This document shows positions 36,723-45,079 of a stretch of DNA of 64,000 bases, piece by piece. A program made the position numbers and the translations under genes. How positions within the stretch are numbered: position 1 is the stretch's first letter; each line of letters begins with the position of its first letter. The notes under the pieces are model-generated. The model had not been told where the DNA came from and searched no databases. It worked only from the letters and a program-made list of their open reading frames with translations. The stretch lies in contig NZ_BLIV01000006.1 in the NCBI RefSeq assembly GCF_009811755.1, forward strand, positions 283,761 through 347,760, in the 5' to 3' direction. The stretch is from Roseobacter cerasinus (GTDB lineage: Bacteria > Pseudomonadota > Alphaproteobacteria > Rhodobacterales > Rhodobacteraceae).

Positions 36723-37471
36723 TGGCGATGCTGCTGGAAGTCTCGGGCGTTTCTGTCACCTTCGATGGGTTCCGCGCGATCAACAACCTGTCGATCAATT
36801 TCGCCGAGGCTGAGCTGCGCGCGATCATTGGGCCGAATGGCGCGGGCAAAACCACCTTCATGGATATCGTGACCGGCAAGACCAAACCCGATACGGGCAA
36901 GGTCATCTGGGGAGAGAAGAACATCTCCCTGCTGGGTCTCTCGGAAAGCCAGATCGCGCGGGAAGGGATCGGGCGCAAGTTCCAGAAACCCACAGTGTTC
37001 GAGGCGCAGACCGTGCGGCAGAACCTCGCCATGGCGCTTGAAAACCCGCGCGGACCTTTTGCCGTGCTGACGCATAAGAAGACGGCACGGAATGCTGCGC
37101 GCATCGAAGCGATTGCCGAGGAGATCGGGCTGATCGATAGCCTCACCCGCGTCGCCGGAGAGCTGAGCCACGGGCAGAAGCAGTGGCTGGAGATCGGCAT
37201 GCTGCTGGCACAGGAGCCGCGCTTGCTGCTGGTCGACGAACCGGCGGCGGGCATGACCGTGGAAGAGCGCGAAAAGACCACCGACATTCTGCGCAAAGCG
37301 GCCAAGACGCGTGCCGTGGTGGTGGTGGAACACGATATGGAGTTTGTGCGCCGCCTCGACTGCAAGGTGACGGTGCTGCACGAAGGGGCTGTGCTGGCCG
37401 AAGGCAGCCTGGATCACGTGACGTCCGATCAGACGGTGATTGATGTGTATCTGGGGCGCGGTCATGCTTGA
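36722..37471 (+). CDS. urtD: Urea ABC transporter ATP-binding protein UrtD
   Basis: A 249-residue LivG-type ATPase. Walker A is GPNGAGKTTFMD, the signature region is ELSHGQKQWLEIG (SHGQ in place of SGGQ, as is usual in UrtD), Walker B is LLLVDEPAAGMT, and the switch histidine follows in VVVEHDMEFV. It overlaps urtC by 1 base and urtE by 8 bases. Confidence 0.95.
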   Translation: MAMLLEVSGVSVTFDGFRAINNLSINFAEAELRAIIGPNGAGKTTFMDIVTGKTKPDTGKVIWGEKNISLLGLSESQIAREGIGRKFQKPTVFEAQTVRQNLAMALENPRGPFAVLTHKKTARNAARIEAIAEEIGLIDSLTRVAGELSHGQKQWLEIGMLLAQEPRLLLVDEPAAGMTVEEREKTTDILRKAAKTRAVVVVEHDMEFVRRLDCKVTVLHEGAVLAEGSLDHVTSDQTVIDVYLGRGHA

Positions 37472-38159
37472 GGTTTCCCATCTCGATCTGCGGTATGGGC
37501 AGAGCCAGATCCTCTTTGACGTGTCCCTGTCAGCGGCGGTGGGCGAGATCACGGCAGTTATGGGCAACAATGGCGCGGGCAAGACAAGCCTGCTGAAAGC
37601 CATCGCAGGCCGTCATCCGTTCCACGCAGGCAGCCTGCGCGTTGGCGGGGATGCGCTGGCCTCGTCCTCCGCCTTTCGGTCTGCGCGGCAAGGGGTGTCC
37701 TATGTGCCGCAGGGGCGTGAGATATTCCCGATGATGACCGTGATGGAAAACCTGGAGACCGGGTTTGCCTGCCTGCCCAAGTCAGACCGGCGCATTCCCG
37801 ATGAGATTTTCAGCTTGTTTCCAGTCTTGAAGGACATGCAGGGCAGGCGTGGCGGAGACCTCTCTGGCGGGCAGCAGCAGCAGCTTGCGATTGCGCGGGC
37901 GCTTGTGACCCGGCCCAGGGTGTTGCTTCTGGATGAGCCCACCGAGGGCATCCAGCCGAATGTTGTCGACCAGATCGGCGACGCGCTGCGTGTGCTGCGA
38001 GATCAGAACAGCATGGCGATTGTGCTGGTTGAGCAGAATGCGGACTTCGCCTATGCCCTCGCCGACAGCTTTACCGTGATCGAACGCGGCGTGGTCAAGG
38101 GCAATGAGGTCAAGGCCCGCTATAGCAAGGACAGGCTGCTGGCAGACCTCGCACTCTGA
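37464..38159 (+). CDS. urtE: Urea ABC transporter ATP-binding protein UrtE
   Basis: A 231-residue LivF-type ATPase. Walker A is GNNGAGKTSLLKA, the Q-loop region SYVPQGREIFPMMTVMENLETG is a UrtE/LivF hallmark, the signature is LSGGQQQQLAIARAL, and Walker B is VLLLDEPTEGIQPNV. ATG 37464 gives MLEVSHLDLRYGQSQIL, beginning at the first strand; the upstream in-frame ATG would lie deeper in urtD. This ends the urt operon; no urease or nickel genes follow. Confidence 0.95.
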   Translation: MLEVSHLDLRYGQSQILFDVSLSAAVGEITAVMGNNGAGKTSLLKAIAGRHPFHAGSLRVGGDALASSSAFRSARQGVSYVPQGREIFPMMTVMENLETGFACLPKSDRRIPDEIFSLFPVLKDMQGRRGGDLSGGQQQQLAIARALVTRPRVLLLDEPTEGIQPNVVDQIGDALRVLRDQNSMAIVLVEQNADFAYALADSFTVIERGVVKGNEVKARYSKDRLLADLAL

Positions 38160-38193
38160 GGTCTGCGCCCACCGGTGCTGACCAAATCTGCAG

Positions 38194-38217
38194 AGCGCTG
38201 GCTGGCTGGGCCGCGCT
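38194..38217 (+). terminator. Candidate terminator after urtE
   Basis: AGCGC plus GGC (38194-38202, one bulged T) can pair with GCCGCGCT (38210-38217) around a 7-base loop. It lies 35 bases after urtE and touches the stop codon of the convergent GGDEF/EAL gene. Confidence 0.4.
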
Positions 38218-40303
38218 ACGCGTCCGAGCCGCCTGCCGGGTGCAATTGGTAGACCCCGCCTGTGTTCAGGTCTTCGATCACGCCAAACAGGTCTTTCTCC
38301 TCAACCGGATGTGAGACGAAATACCCCTGCGCCTGATCACATTGGTGATTGCGCAGCCAGGCCAGCTGTTCCTTGGTCTCCACGCCCTCTGCGACAATGG
38401 TCGCGCCGATCTGCTCCGCCAGGGTCAGGATCAGGCTGATGATGGGCCCCGATTTGGGCAACTGCGAAACGAAGGATTGGTCGATCTTCAGGCAGTTCAG
38501 CTGGAACCGTGAGATGTAGGACAGGTTGGAATAGCCCGTACCAAAGTCGTCAATGGCTATCCGGTATCCCATGCTTGCGATGGCATCGAGCTTCTGTGCG
38601 ATAAAATCATGATCCCCGATCAGCACGTTCTCCGTGATCTCCAGCTCGATCTTGCCGGTTGGAAAGTCTGGGTGGGACGAGAAATCGCGCAAGGCATCGA
38701 GAAGACGTTTGTCGGCGAATTGGCGCGGTGATATATTGATCGACAGTTCGATATCCTTGCCAGACTTGTGCCATGCCATGGAGGTCTGGCAGGCCATCTC
38801 AAGAATGAGCTGGCCAAGATCCTCGATCATGCCGGTCTCTTCGCAAATGGCGATGAATTCAGCGGGCATGATCAGCCCGCGCTTGGGGTGTTGCCAGCGT
38901 ACCAGCGCCTCGGCTGAGACAACCCGGTTGGTGCGCAGACACAAACGTGGCTGGAAATGCAGAATGAACTCACGGTTCTGGATCGCCCGTTTCAGCTCGA
39001 TCTCGACCAGATCGCGGGCCCTGGCCAGTGCGCCCATTTCTTCACTGAAGAAGGTGATGCGATTCCGACCGTCCTGTTTTGAAGTGTAAAGTGCGATGTC
39101 CGCCTCGCGCATGATGGTCGTGAAATGCGATTGGTTGGGCACAAAAGTCGCGACGCCCATGCTCACCGAGGTGCTGAGACGTGTGGCATCATGGGTGATC
39201 GGACGCGAGATCAGCTCAAGCATGCGGTTGAGCTTCGCCGCAAGCTCGGTCTCGCAGGGCACATCTTCGAACACGACGACAAACTCATCGCCGCCCAGCC
39301 GGACAAATGTGTCTGTCAGCCGGATCGAGGCCGTGACCCGCGCCGCGATCTCCTTGAGGACAACATCGCCCATTTCATGCCCCAGCCGGTCATTGATCTG
39401 CTTGAAGCGGTCAACATCGAAGCACAGCAGGGCGCAGCGTTTTGTCTGGTACTGGCCCAGCGTGGCCATGTGTTGCTGCAGGTAGGATCGATTGTAGCAG
39501 CCCGTCAGCTGGTCACGATCCGCCAGATAGCGGGCCTTGTCACGTGCGATTTTCAGCTCGCTGACATCGATGGCGGTGACCAGCACCGCCGGATTCCCGG
39601 TGACAGCATCCGAGCACTGCTTGACTGTCAGGTCGTACCAGCGCGGCCCGGCGCCGGTGTTGACACGCGCGACCATGCGGTGCTCGCCCGCCGTGTCCAG
39701 CTCGCGCAGCAGCTTGTCATAGTCGTCGGGATCGACGAATTTCTCGGCGATGGTCTGCATCGCGTGGGTCGCATTGTTGCGGGCCGCGGGGTTGAGGTAG
39801 ACGGGCAGCCCATCAGCCTCATGCAGCGCAATCATCACATCGGTGTGCAGCAAGGCCTCGGCGCTGCGCAGATTGTCGGGCTGGTTTTCCGCGCCCCCCA
39901 CGACCTCACATTGCATCGCCATGCGGCCATCCGGCAGAGGATAGCCACAGAAGATCACCATCAGGCTTGTGGGCTGCCCATTGGGATAAAGCGTCCACAT
40001 TTCGCTGAAGGTTGCGTCCCGCTCGATAAAATCCAGCTGGTACTGCTTGAGCCGTTTGGCCACCGTGGGTGACATGTCCGTCGCCAGATCACGACTGCGC
40101 AGCTCAGCAGCGCTCTCCGCTTGCCACAGGTCGCAGGCTGCCGTGTTGGCGTGAATGATCCGGACCTCGTCGATGTCATAGACCCAGACAGCGGTTCTTA
40201 ACCGGTCAAGCGGGATCGCCGCCTGCGGTAGCAGATCTGCCGTGTCCGGCGCCTGCGACGGCGTTGGTACAACGGCACCCTCAGCTATGTTTTCACTGCG
40301 CAT
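38216..40303 (-). CDS. PAS-PAS-GGDEF-EAL cyclic-di-GMP enzyme
   Basis: A 695-residue soluble protein of cyclic-di-GMP signalling. Two PAS-like domains (about 30-140 and 150-255) precede a GGDEF domain with an intact active site RLGGDEF (337-341) and an EAL domain with SAEALVRWQHP (465-467), NISPRQFAD, ITENVLIGD and IDDFGTGYSNLSYI. Both catalytic motifs look complete, so it may make or break cyclic-di-GMP depending on the PAS signal. No transmembrane segment is seen, and no inhibitory RxxD site was found directly before GGDEF. It is convergent with urtE. Confidence 0.93.
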   Translation of the reverse strand: MRSENIAEGAVVPTPSQAPDTADLLPQAAIPLDRLRTAVWVYDIDEVRIIHANTAACDLWQAESAAELRSRDLATDMSPTVAKRLKQYQLDFIERDATFSEMWTLYPNGQPTSLMVIFCGYPLPDGRMAMQCEVVGGAENQPDNLRSAEALLHTDVMIALHEADGLPVYLNPAARNNATHAMQTIAEKFVDPDDYDKLLRELDTAGEHRMVARVNTGAGPRWYDLTVKQCSDAVTGNPAVLVTAIDVSELKIARDKARYLADRDQLTGCYNRSYLQQHMATLGQYQTKRCALLCFDVDRFKQINDRLGHEMGDVVLKEIAARVTASIRLTDTFVRLGGDEFVVVFEDVPCETELAAKLNRMLELISRPITHDATRLSTSVSMGVATFVPNQSHFTTIMREADIALYTSKQDGRNRITFFSEEMGALARARDLVEIELKRAIQNREFILHFQPRLCLRTNRVVSAEALVRWQHPKRGLIMPAEFIAICEETGMIEDLGQLILEMACQTSMAWHKSGKDIELSINISPRQFADKRLLDALRDFSSHPDFPTGKIELEITENVLIGDHDFIAQKLDAIASMGYRIAIDDFGTGYSNLSYISRFQLNCLKIDQSFVSQLPKSGPIISLILTLAEQIGATIVAEGVETKEQLAWLRNHQCDQAQGYFVSHPVEEKDLFGVIEDLNTGGVYQLHPAGGSDA

Positions 40304-40330
40304 CGCACACCTGCCTTCGGCAGAAAACCC

Positions 40331-40963
40331 CTAGGCCGCTTTGCTTTTGGCCTGCCCCAGGTCTGACAATGGTTGGAACCCTTCAGTCGCGGCGACCCGA
40401 TCCACCCATTGCCCAACCGCAGGGTAGTCGGCCATTGCGAGGCCTGCCTCTTCGAGGACATGCACGTAGCCGAAGGTCGCAATATCGGCGATGGAGTAGC
40501 CGCCGTGCAGCATGAAGTCGCGCCCGTCCAGATGCGCATCAAGCCGGGACAGACCAACATCTGCTGTTGCCTGCCAGGCTGCAATGTCCTGTTCACGCGC
40601 GGCGCGCTGGTCGGGCAGGATTGTTGTGAAGAAGCGGGCCGGAGAGATGAAGGGCTCCAGCTTCGACTGTTCGAAAAACATCCATTGCAGCGCTTCGGCG
40701 CGCCCCTCGCGGGTCGCCGGCATCAGATGGCTGCCCTCTGCCAGATACCAGAGCATCGCATTGCTCTCGCCGATGCCGCAGCCGGTTTCCGTCACCAGAT
40801 GCGGCACCACGCCAAGCGGGCTGATGGCCAGATAATCGGGTGATTTCTGTTCGCCCTTCAGCACGTCAATGAGTTCGAGCTCAAAAGGAATATCCAGCTG
40901 ATGCATGGCCAACCAGGGTTTGAAACAATTCCCCGACCCAAGACAGGCGTACAATCTGATCAT
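40331..40963 (-). CDS. Glutathione S-transferase family protein
   Basis: A 210-residue GST. The N-terminal thioredoxin-like domain is MIRLYACLGSGNCFKPWLAMH with SPLGVVPHLVTETGCGIGESNAMLWYL (the cis-proline and the glutathione-binding ES pair). The C-terminal helical domain includes GYSIADIATFGYVHVLEEAG, the conserved D near the N-cap box. Soluble and cytoplasmic; the substrate is unknown. It lies 27 bases upstream of the GGDEF/EAL gene on the same strand. Confidence 0.9.
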   Translation of the reverse strand: MIRLYACLGSGNCFKPWLAMHQLDIPFELELIDVLKGEQKSPDYLAISPLGVVPHLVTETGCGIGESNAMLWYLAEGSHLMPATREGRAEALQWMFFEQSKLEPFISPARFFTTILPDQRAAREQDIAAWQATADVGLSRLDAHLDGRDFMLHGGYSIADIATFGYVHVLEEAGLAMADYPAVGQWVDRVAATEGFQPLSDLGQAKSKAA

Positions 40964-41210
40964 AATGGATCCAATCCTGTGATTTTGCCGTCGTGGGTAG
41001 ATCGCTGTTGTTAATGGCTCCTAAATTCGGCTCGTCCAGGAATGTCGAATGAATTTCAAATTGCGCGCTTTGGATGAGCTGCGAGCCCCGGCGCCGTAGC
41101 ATGGATTGCCGCATTGCGCGCGCGGGTCTCGGTCAAACTGCCTAAGCTTTGATCTCTTCAGTGTCTTGCTGGTGCGGGGTTCAGAAAGATCCGGGTATCT
41201 TTGATAACCA

Positions 41211-41225
41211 TTAATACAATTTTAA
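41211..41225 (+). promoter_or_regulatory. CtrA-type box 1 (TTAA-N7-TTAA)
   Basis: TTAA at 41211-41214, seven bases TACAATT, TTAA at 41222-41225: an exact match to the full CtrA site known from Caulobacter and other alphaproteobacteria. It lies about 100 bases before the chosen nrdJ start. Confidence 0.65.
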
Positions 41226-41250
41226 GGCAAAATGCGTAAATTCTGCTTGG

Positions 41251-41265
41251 TTAACAAATGGTTAA
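41251..41265 (+). promoter_or_regulatory. CtrA-type box 2 (TTAA-N7-TTAA)
   Basis: TTAA at 41251-41254, seven bases CAAATGG, TTAA at 41262-41265, a second exact CtrA match 40 bases after the first. The alternative gene start ATG 41258 lies inside this box, which argues for the downstream start at 41321. Confidence 0.65.
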
Positions 41266-41320
41266 TGCGATACCGGATCGCTCAGAAGCGTGCCGTAGCA
41301 AATGCCAGAGTGAGAATGAG

Positions 41321-43045
41321 ATGTTAAGTTTTTCAGAGTCCTCCCTGTCCCCCGCATCCTTTGATCAGCCGATCTCGGAGCAGATTTGGCGATCAAAGTA
41401 TCAATATGTGACCGAAGGCCGCGTGCGGGACGTGTCCGTGAATGACACATGGTTGCGCGTGGCGAAGAGCCTCGCCCAGGCGGAGGACCCGCAGAACCGC
41501 CAGGACGTGGCCAGGATGTTCTATGACGCGATGGACGGGTTCAAACTGCTGCCGGCTGGCCGTATTCTCGCGGGCAGCGGGACGCATCGTAATGTGACGC
41601 TGGCCAACACCTTTGTCATGCGGTCTATCCCGGACTCCGTTGAAGGGATCATGGACACCGTCAAGGAGGCGGCACTGACCATGCAGATGGGGGGCGGCAT
41701 CGGGTTTGATTTCTCGACGCTGCGGCCAAAGGGTACGCTGGTGAAGGGGCTGGATTGCCCGGCGGCAGGGCCGCTGCCCGCCATGGACATCTGCAACACG
41801 GTTTGTGAGATGCTGGTGACCGGCATGGGGCGTGGGGCGATGATGGCGACCATGCGGGTGGATCACCCCGACATCGAAGCGTTCATTGCCGCCAAGGCGA
41901 ACCCTTTGCGGCTGCGCAATTTTAACATGTCAGTGATGATCACCGATGCCTTCATGGCTGCGGTAGAGGCACAGGCCGACTGGGATCTCGTCTGGCAGGG
42001 GGAGGTCGTGCGTACGGTTAAGGCGCGTGACATCTGGGAACAGATCATGTGGCGCACCTACAGCGCCGCCGAGCCAGGCGTTCTGTTCATCGACCGGATC
42101 AATGACACCAATCCGTTGGGTTATCTGGAACAGTTGGCCGCGACCAACTCCTGTGCCGAGCAGCCATTGCCGCCGAACGGGACATGCCCGCTGGCATCGG
42201 TCAATCTCGCGCGTCTGGTCAAGGACCCCTTTGGCCCGAATGCCGCGCTGGATCTTGATCAGGTCCGCCATCTGGTCGGGGTGGCCGTGCGGATGCTGGA
42301 CAATGCCATTGATGTGTCGCGCTTTGCCGTCGCGGCGCAACGCCGGGAGGCCGACCTCAAGCGCCGTATCGGAGTGGGCGTCACAGGCGTCGCTGATGCC
42401 CTGATCATGGTCGGGGTCCGCTATGGCACGGCGGCCGCGGGCAAGCTGGTTGGATCGTGGTTGCAGACCATTCAGAACGCCGCCTATCTGGCCTCGGCCG
42501 AACTCGCCGCTGCGCGCGGCACCTTCCCGCTTTACAACGCTGAGCGACATTGCGAGGGCGCGGGCATCCAGGCTCTGGATGCGGAGGTTCAGGCCGCGAT
42601 TGCCAAGCATGGGTTGCGCAATGGCGTGCTGACCACAATCGCGCCCACCGGCACAACCTCGATGTTTGGCGGCAATGTCTCCTCGGGGATCGAGCCGGTT
42701 TTTGCGCCGTCCTATTCGCGCAAGATCACCGGCCCGGACGGCGAGAAGCGCGAGCAACTGGTGCAGGACTACGCGCTCTGGCTCTATCGTCAGATGTTTG
42801 GGGCGGACGCCCCGCTCACCGATGCCTTTGTGACCGCGCAAGACCTGCGGCCTGCCGATCACGTGCGCATGCAGGCGGTTGCGCAGAGATGGGTCGACAG
42901 CGGTATTTCGAAAACGGTGAATTGCCCGGAAGACATCCCCTTCTCGGTCTTTGAAGACGTTTACCGGCAGGCGTTTGAAGCCGGATGCAAGGGGTGCACG
43001 ACCTACCGGCCGAACCCGGTCACCGGGTCGGTGCTGTCCACATGA
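41321..43045 (+). CDS. nrdJ: Adenosylcobalamin-type (class II) ribonucleotide reductase, short form
   Basis: A 574-residue enzyme predicted to reduce ribonucleotides to deoxyribonucleotides using adenosylcobalamin. GRILAGSGT, MQMGGGIGFDFSTLRPKG and GVLFIDRINDTNPLGYLE are the class II core. NSCAEQ (276-281) holds the thiyl-radical cysteine C278 and acid E280, and C289 in GTCPLASVNL is one redox cysteine. The partner cysteine expected in the segment usually written NCFV is a threonine here (ANTFVM, T97). PTGTTSMFGGNVSSGIEPVF binds phosphate. The chain stops at CKGCTTYRPNPVTGSVLS without a long C-terminal tail. ATG 41321 (MLSFSESSL) is preferred over 41258, which lies in a CtrA box. The stop overlaps the DUF1653 gene. 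Confidence 0.88.
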   Translation: MLSFSESSLSPASFDQPISEQIWRSKYQYVTEGRVRDVSVNDTWLRVAKSLAQAEDPQNRQDVARMFYDAMDGFKLLPAGRILAGSGTHRNVTLANTFVMRSIPDSVEGIMDTVKEAALTMQMGGGIGFDFSTLRPKGTLVKGLDCPAAGPLPAMDICNTVCEMLVTGMGRGAMMATMRVDHPDIEAFIAAKANPLRLRNFNMSVMITDAFMAAVEAQADWDLVWQGEVVRTVKARDIWEQIMWRTYSAAEPGVLFIDRINDTNPLGYLEQLAATNSCAEQPLPPNGTCPLASVNLARLVKDPFGPNAALDLDQVRHLVGVAVRMLDNAIDVSRFAVAAQRREADLKRRIGVGVTGVADALIMVGVRYGTAAAGKLVGSWLQTIQNAAYLASAELAAARGTFPLYNAERHCEGAGIQALDAEVQAAIAKHGLRNGVLTTIAPTGTTSMFGGNVSSGIEPVFAPSYSRKITGPDGEKREQLVQDYALWLYRQMFGADAPLTDAFVTAQDLRPADHVRMQAVAQRWVDSGISKTVNCPEDIPFSVFEDVYRQAFEAGCKGCTTYRPNPVTGSVLST

Positions 43046-43320
43046 GGGCGCTTGGAGGGCTGATGCAAAGGCTTGGCTTGCGGTCAAAGGGCCAGAGCGG
43101 TCTGCGCCCGGACGGGCGGCCTGGCTCCCTATTTGCGCCGGATGCGGAGTGGGCGCCGACCCACCGGCACAGGAAGGGTGGGCTCTACCGCGTGCTGGCG
43201 CATGGTGTGTTGGAAGCGGACCGCAGCGACGCGGTCATTTATGACGACGCCGAGGGGGTCATCTGGATCCGCGCGCGGGCAGAATTCGAAGATGGCCGCT
43301 TCACGCCGCTGCAAGGCTAG
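43042..43320 (+). CDS. DUF1653-like small protein
   Basis: A 92-residue protein starting at ATG 43042, overlapping the nrdJ stop (ATGA), so it is translationally coupled. The C-terminal half, HRKGGLYRVLAHGVLEADRS then VIYDDAEGVIWIRARAEFED, fits the DUF1653 pattern of a small beta-rich domain. The N-terminal 45 residues are basic and variable. Function is unknown; the coupling suggests a role with the ribonucleotide reductase or simply shared timing. Confidence 0.7.
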   Translation: MRALGGLMQRLGLRSKGQSGLRPDGRPGSLFAPDAEWAPTHRHRKGGLYRVLAHGVLEADRSDAVIYDDAEGVIWIRARAEFEDGRFTPLQG

Positions 43321-43364
43321 AGGCGCTCTGCTCCGCGTTGTGACCAGGGGCTCGCTTGGTCAAT

Positions 43365-43393
43365 AGACACGTCTTCGACCCGAAGACGTGTCT
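43365..43393. terminator. Strong bidirectional terminator
   Basis: AGACACGTCTTC (43365-43376), loop GACCC, GAAGACGTGTCT (43382-43393), a perfect 12-bp stem followed by CTTCTCTC. It lies between the convergent DUF1653 and SDR genes and is the strongest hairpin in this part of the window. Confidence 0.8.
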
Positions 43394-43405
43394 CTTCTCT
43401 CAGTC

Positions 43406-44164
43406 TTAGATCTTGTTGATGGAGTTGCCCCCATCAACCAACATCGCGCTTCCGGTCACAAAGGAGGCCTCCTGTGAGAGAAGGAACTGCGCGGCGTGGG
43501 CGATTTCCGATGGTTCGGCCATGCGCTTGAGTGCATGGAAACTGCGCACGACGTCATGGAATTTGGCATCATCGCCGGCCATTGGCGTCTTGGTGCCGCC
43601 CGGAAGCAGTGCGTTGATGCGAATGTTTTCAGGTCCGTGCTCCGCCGCGAGGACCTGGGTCAACCCGATCAACCCGGCCTTTGCGGCGGCATAGGCGCCC
43701 ATTCCGGGCAGACCAACGGTATGCCCCACGAAAGACGACGTGAAAACGATGGACCCACCGCCGCGCTTGCGAAGTGACGGAATCTGGGACTTGGCCGCGA
43801 AGAAGCCGCTGTCCAGATTGACCGCAATCGCCTTGCGCCAAGTCTCACTTTCCATGTCCGGGATTGGACCCAAGTCACCGGTTATGCCCGCGTTATTGAA
43901 TGCCCCGTCAAGCCCTCCGAAACGGGTCTCCGCCAGCTCGACGAGGGCATGGGCATAGGCTTCATCCGTGACATCGCCCGGAACGCAAACGGCATTTCCG
44001 TCGCTTTGCGTGATTTGCTTGCTGATTTCATTAAGACGGTCCTCCCGGCGCGCGCCCAGAACGACATTTGCCCCGCTTGAGGCAAAAAGCAGAGCGGCGG
44101 CGGCACCTATTCCGCTGCTTGCTCCTGTGATGATGATCGTCTTGTCTTTGAGTCTCATAGCCAT
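43406..44164 (-). CDS. Short-chain dehydrogenase/reductase, classical type
   Basis: A 252-residue SDR with all classical motifs: TGASSGIGAAAALLFA for the nucleotide, NNAGI, a catalytic serine in FTSSFVGHT, and the tyrosine-lysine pair in MGAYAAAKAGLIG. GARRED after the second strand suggests NADP preference. The C-terminus FVTGSAMLVDGGNS is typical. Start ATG 44164 or ATG 44158 (MRLKDKT) are both possible. It stands alone; the substrate is unknown. Confidence 0.9.
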   Translation of the reverse strand: MAMRLKDKTIIITGASSGIGAAAALLFASSGANVVLGARREDRLNEISKQITQSDGNAVCVPGDVTDEAYAHALVELAETRFGGLDGAFNNAGITGDLGPIPDMESETWRKAIAVNLDSGFFAAKSQIPSLRKRGGGSIVFTSSFVGHTVGLPGMGAYAAAKAGLIGLTQVLAAEHGPENIRINALLPGGTKTPMAGDDAKFHDVVRSFHALKRMAEPSEIAHAAQFLLSQEASFVTGSAMLVDGGNSINKI

Positions 44165-44531
44165 GTCTTTCCTTCATTGCATGGCGTCCCAGTAAGGTGG
44201 CGGCAGGCCGTCTCGCGACCCGTTTCATGCGCTTGATGGGTCTGCCAAAATGATTGCGCAAGATCCGGGTCTGTCCCTAACAGAGCTGTTGAATGCACCA
44301 ATAGTTGGATTTGCATTGGTCGAGGAATGCCACATCGGAAAATGCTTCGCGAAGTTCAGCGTCGCGCTTCAGAGACCGGCTAAGGTGGTGTCTAAAGGAA
44401 GATGCGCAGGGGAATATGCGCCACAATGATAAGGCACGCAAATGCCTCGACAGAGCGATGATCTTCAGCTCAAAGCCGTTTTTTTGCATTCGCTTCTAGC
44501 TTAAGCCAGAGCGTGCGCGGACACTCTTCTG
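44165..44531. other. Gap without a supported gene
   Basis: About 370 bases with lower GC than the flanks. Two overlapping short frames of 64-70 codons exist on opposite strands (for example minus strand, MQKNGFELKIIALSRHLRAL); neither has a recognisable family or a convincing ribosome site. It should hold the promoter of the SDR gene. Confidence 0.4.
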
Positions 44532-45014
44532 TTAGACTGTTGTGACCAAAGCGCCCGCCCAAAGGCCCAATGCAAAGATCGTATGGGCGGCGAGATTCAT
44601 GGCCCGCACTTTCCACGGATTGGGGGTTCGAGACGCAGCCCAGCCAAGGCCCAGGCCCGGTTGCAGCAGAAACCATCCGAAACCAACTGTCAGGATTGAA
44701 AACAGCAATGCGGGCAGAAACGTGGGCTGAGACAGCCAACCGGGCCCCATGATCGCCGCCAGTGCGATGCCATAGACAATCCCGACTGCATAGTGAAAGG
44801 CCCAGCCGATTTGAAGTTCGCCGCGCACCTCAGCGGCTTCGGCGATCGCATCGTGGAATACAACTCCACGGGGCAGGTGCGCCACCCATCGCCCGGGCAT
44901 GGCCCAATTGGGCTGGGGCTGACCGGTAAATCGGTTGAGCGCCAGCGCCCACAGATCCATTGCAGCCGTCGCCAACACGCCCATGAGCACCCCGGCAATC
45001 ACGATCTCGGCCAT
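44532..45014 (-). CDS. DUF2938 family membrane protein
   Basis: A 160-residue inner-membrane protein with about four helices. The start MAEIVIAGVLMGVLATAAMDLW and the segment PNWAMPGRWVAHLPRG match DUF2938, a family of unknown function. The start is set at ATG 45014 (GGAGGGAG upstream); the frame continues open upstream, but there it overlaps the DUF1772 gene and has no homology I recognise. It is the last gene of an AraC-NmrA-DUF1772-DUF2938 group on the minus strand. Confidence 0.82.
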   Translation of the reverse strand: MAEIVIAGVLMGVLATAAMDLWALALNRFTGQPQPNWAMPGRWVAHLPRGVVFHDAIAEAAEVRGELQIGWAFHYAVGIVYGIALAAIMGPGWLSQPTFLPALLFSILTVGFGWFLLQPGLGLGWAASRTPNPWKVRAMNLAAHTIFALGLWAGALVTTV

Positions 45015-45079
45015 CGATACTCCCTCCAGACTATGCGGGTTTTGTCTCGGGTTGCGGCCCTCTAGACCAGCCCCGAGTT

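Larger units (their letters stand above)
40964..41320. other. Regulatory region between GST and class II RNR genes
   Basis: A 357-base gap between divergent genes. Its right half is AT-rich and holds two perfect CtrA-type boxes (listed separately). I looked for a cobalamin riboswitch, as might be expected for a B12-related gene, and saw no B12-box-like conserved sequence. Confidence 0.5.

Noticed and set aside
41258..41320. Earlier ATG start for nrdJ
   Set aside because: The ATG lies inside the second CtrA box and the added residues are cysteine/serine-rich and unlike the family N-terminus.
40964..41320. Cobalamin riboswitch before nrdJ
   Set aside because: No B12-box-like conserved segment or four-way junction could be seen; the region instead shows CtrA boxes.
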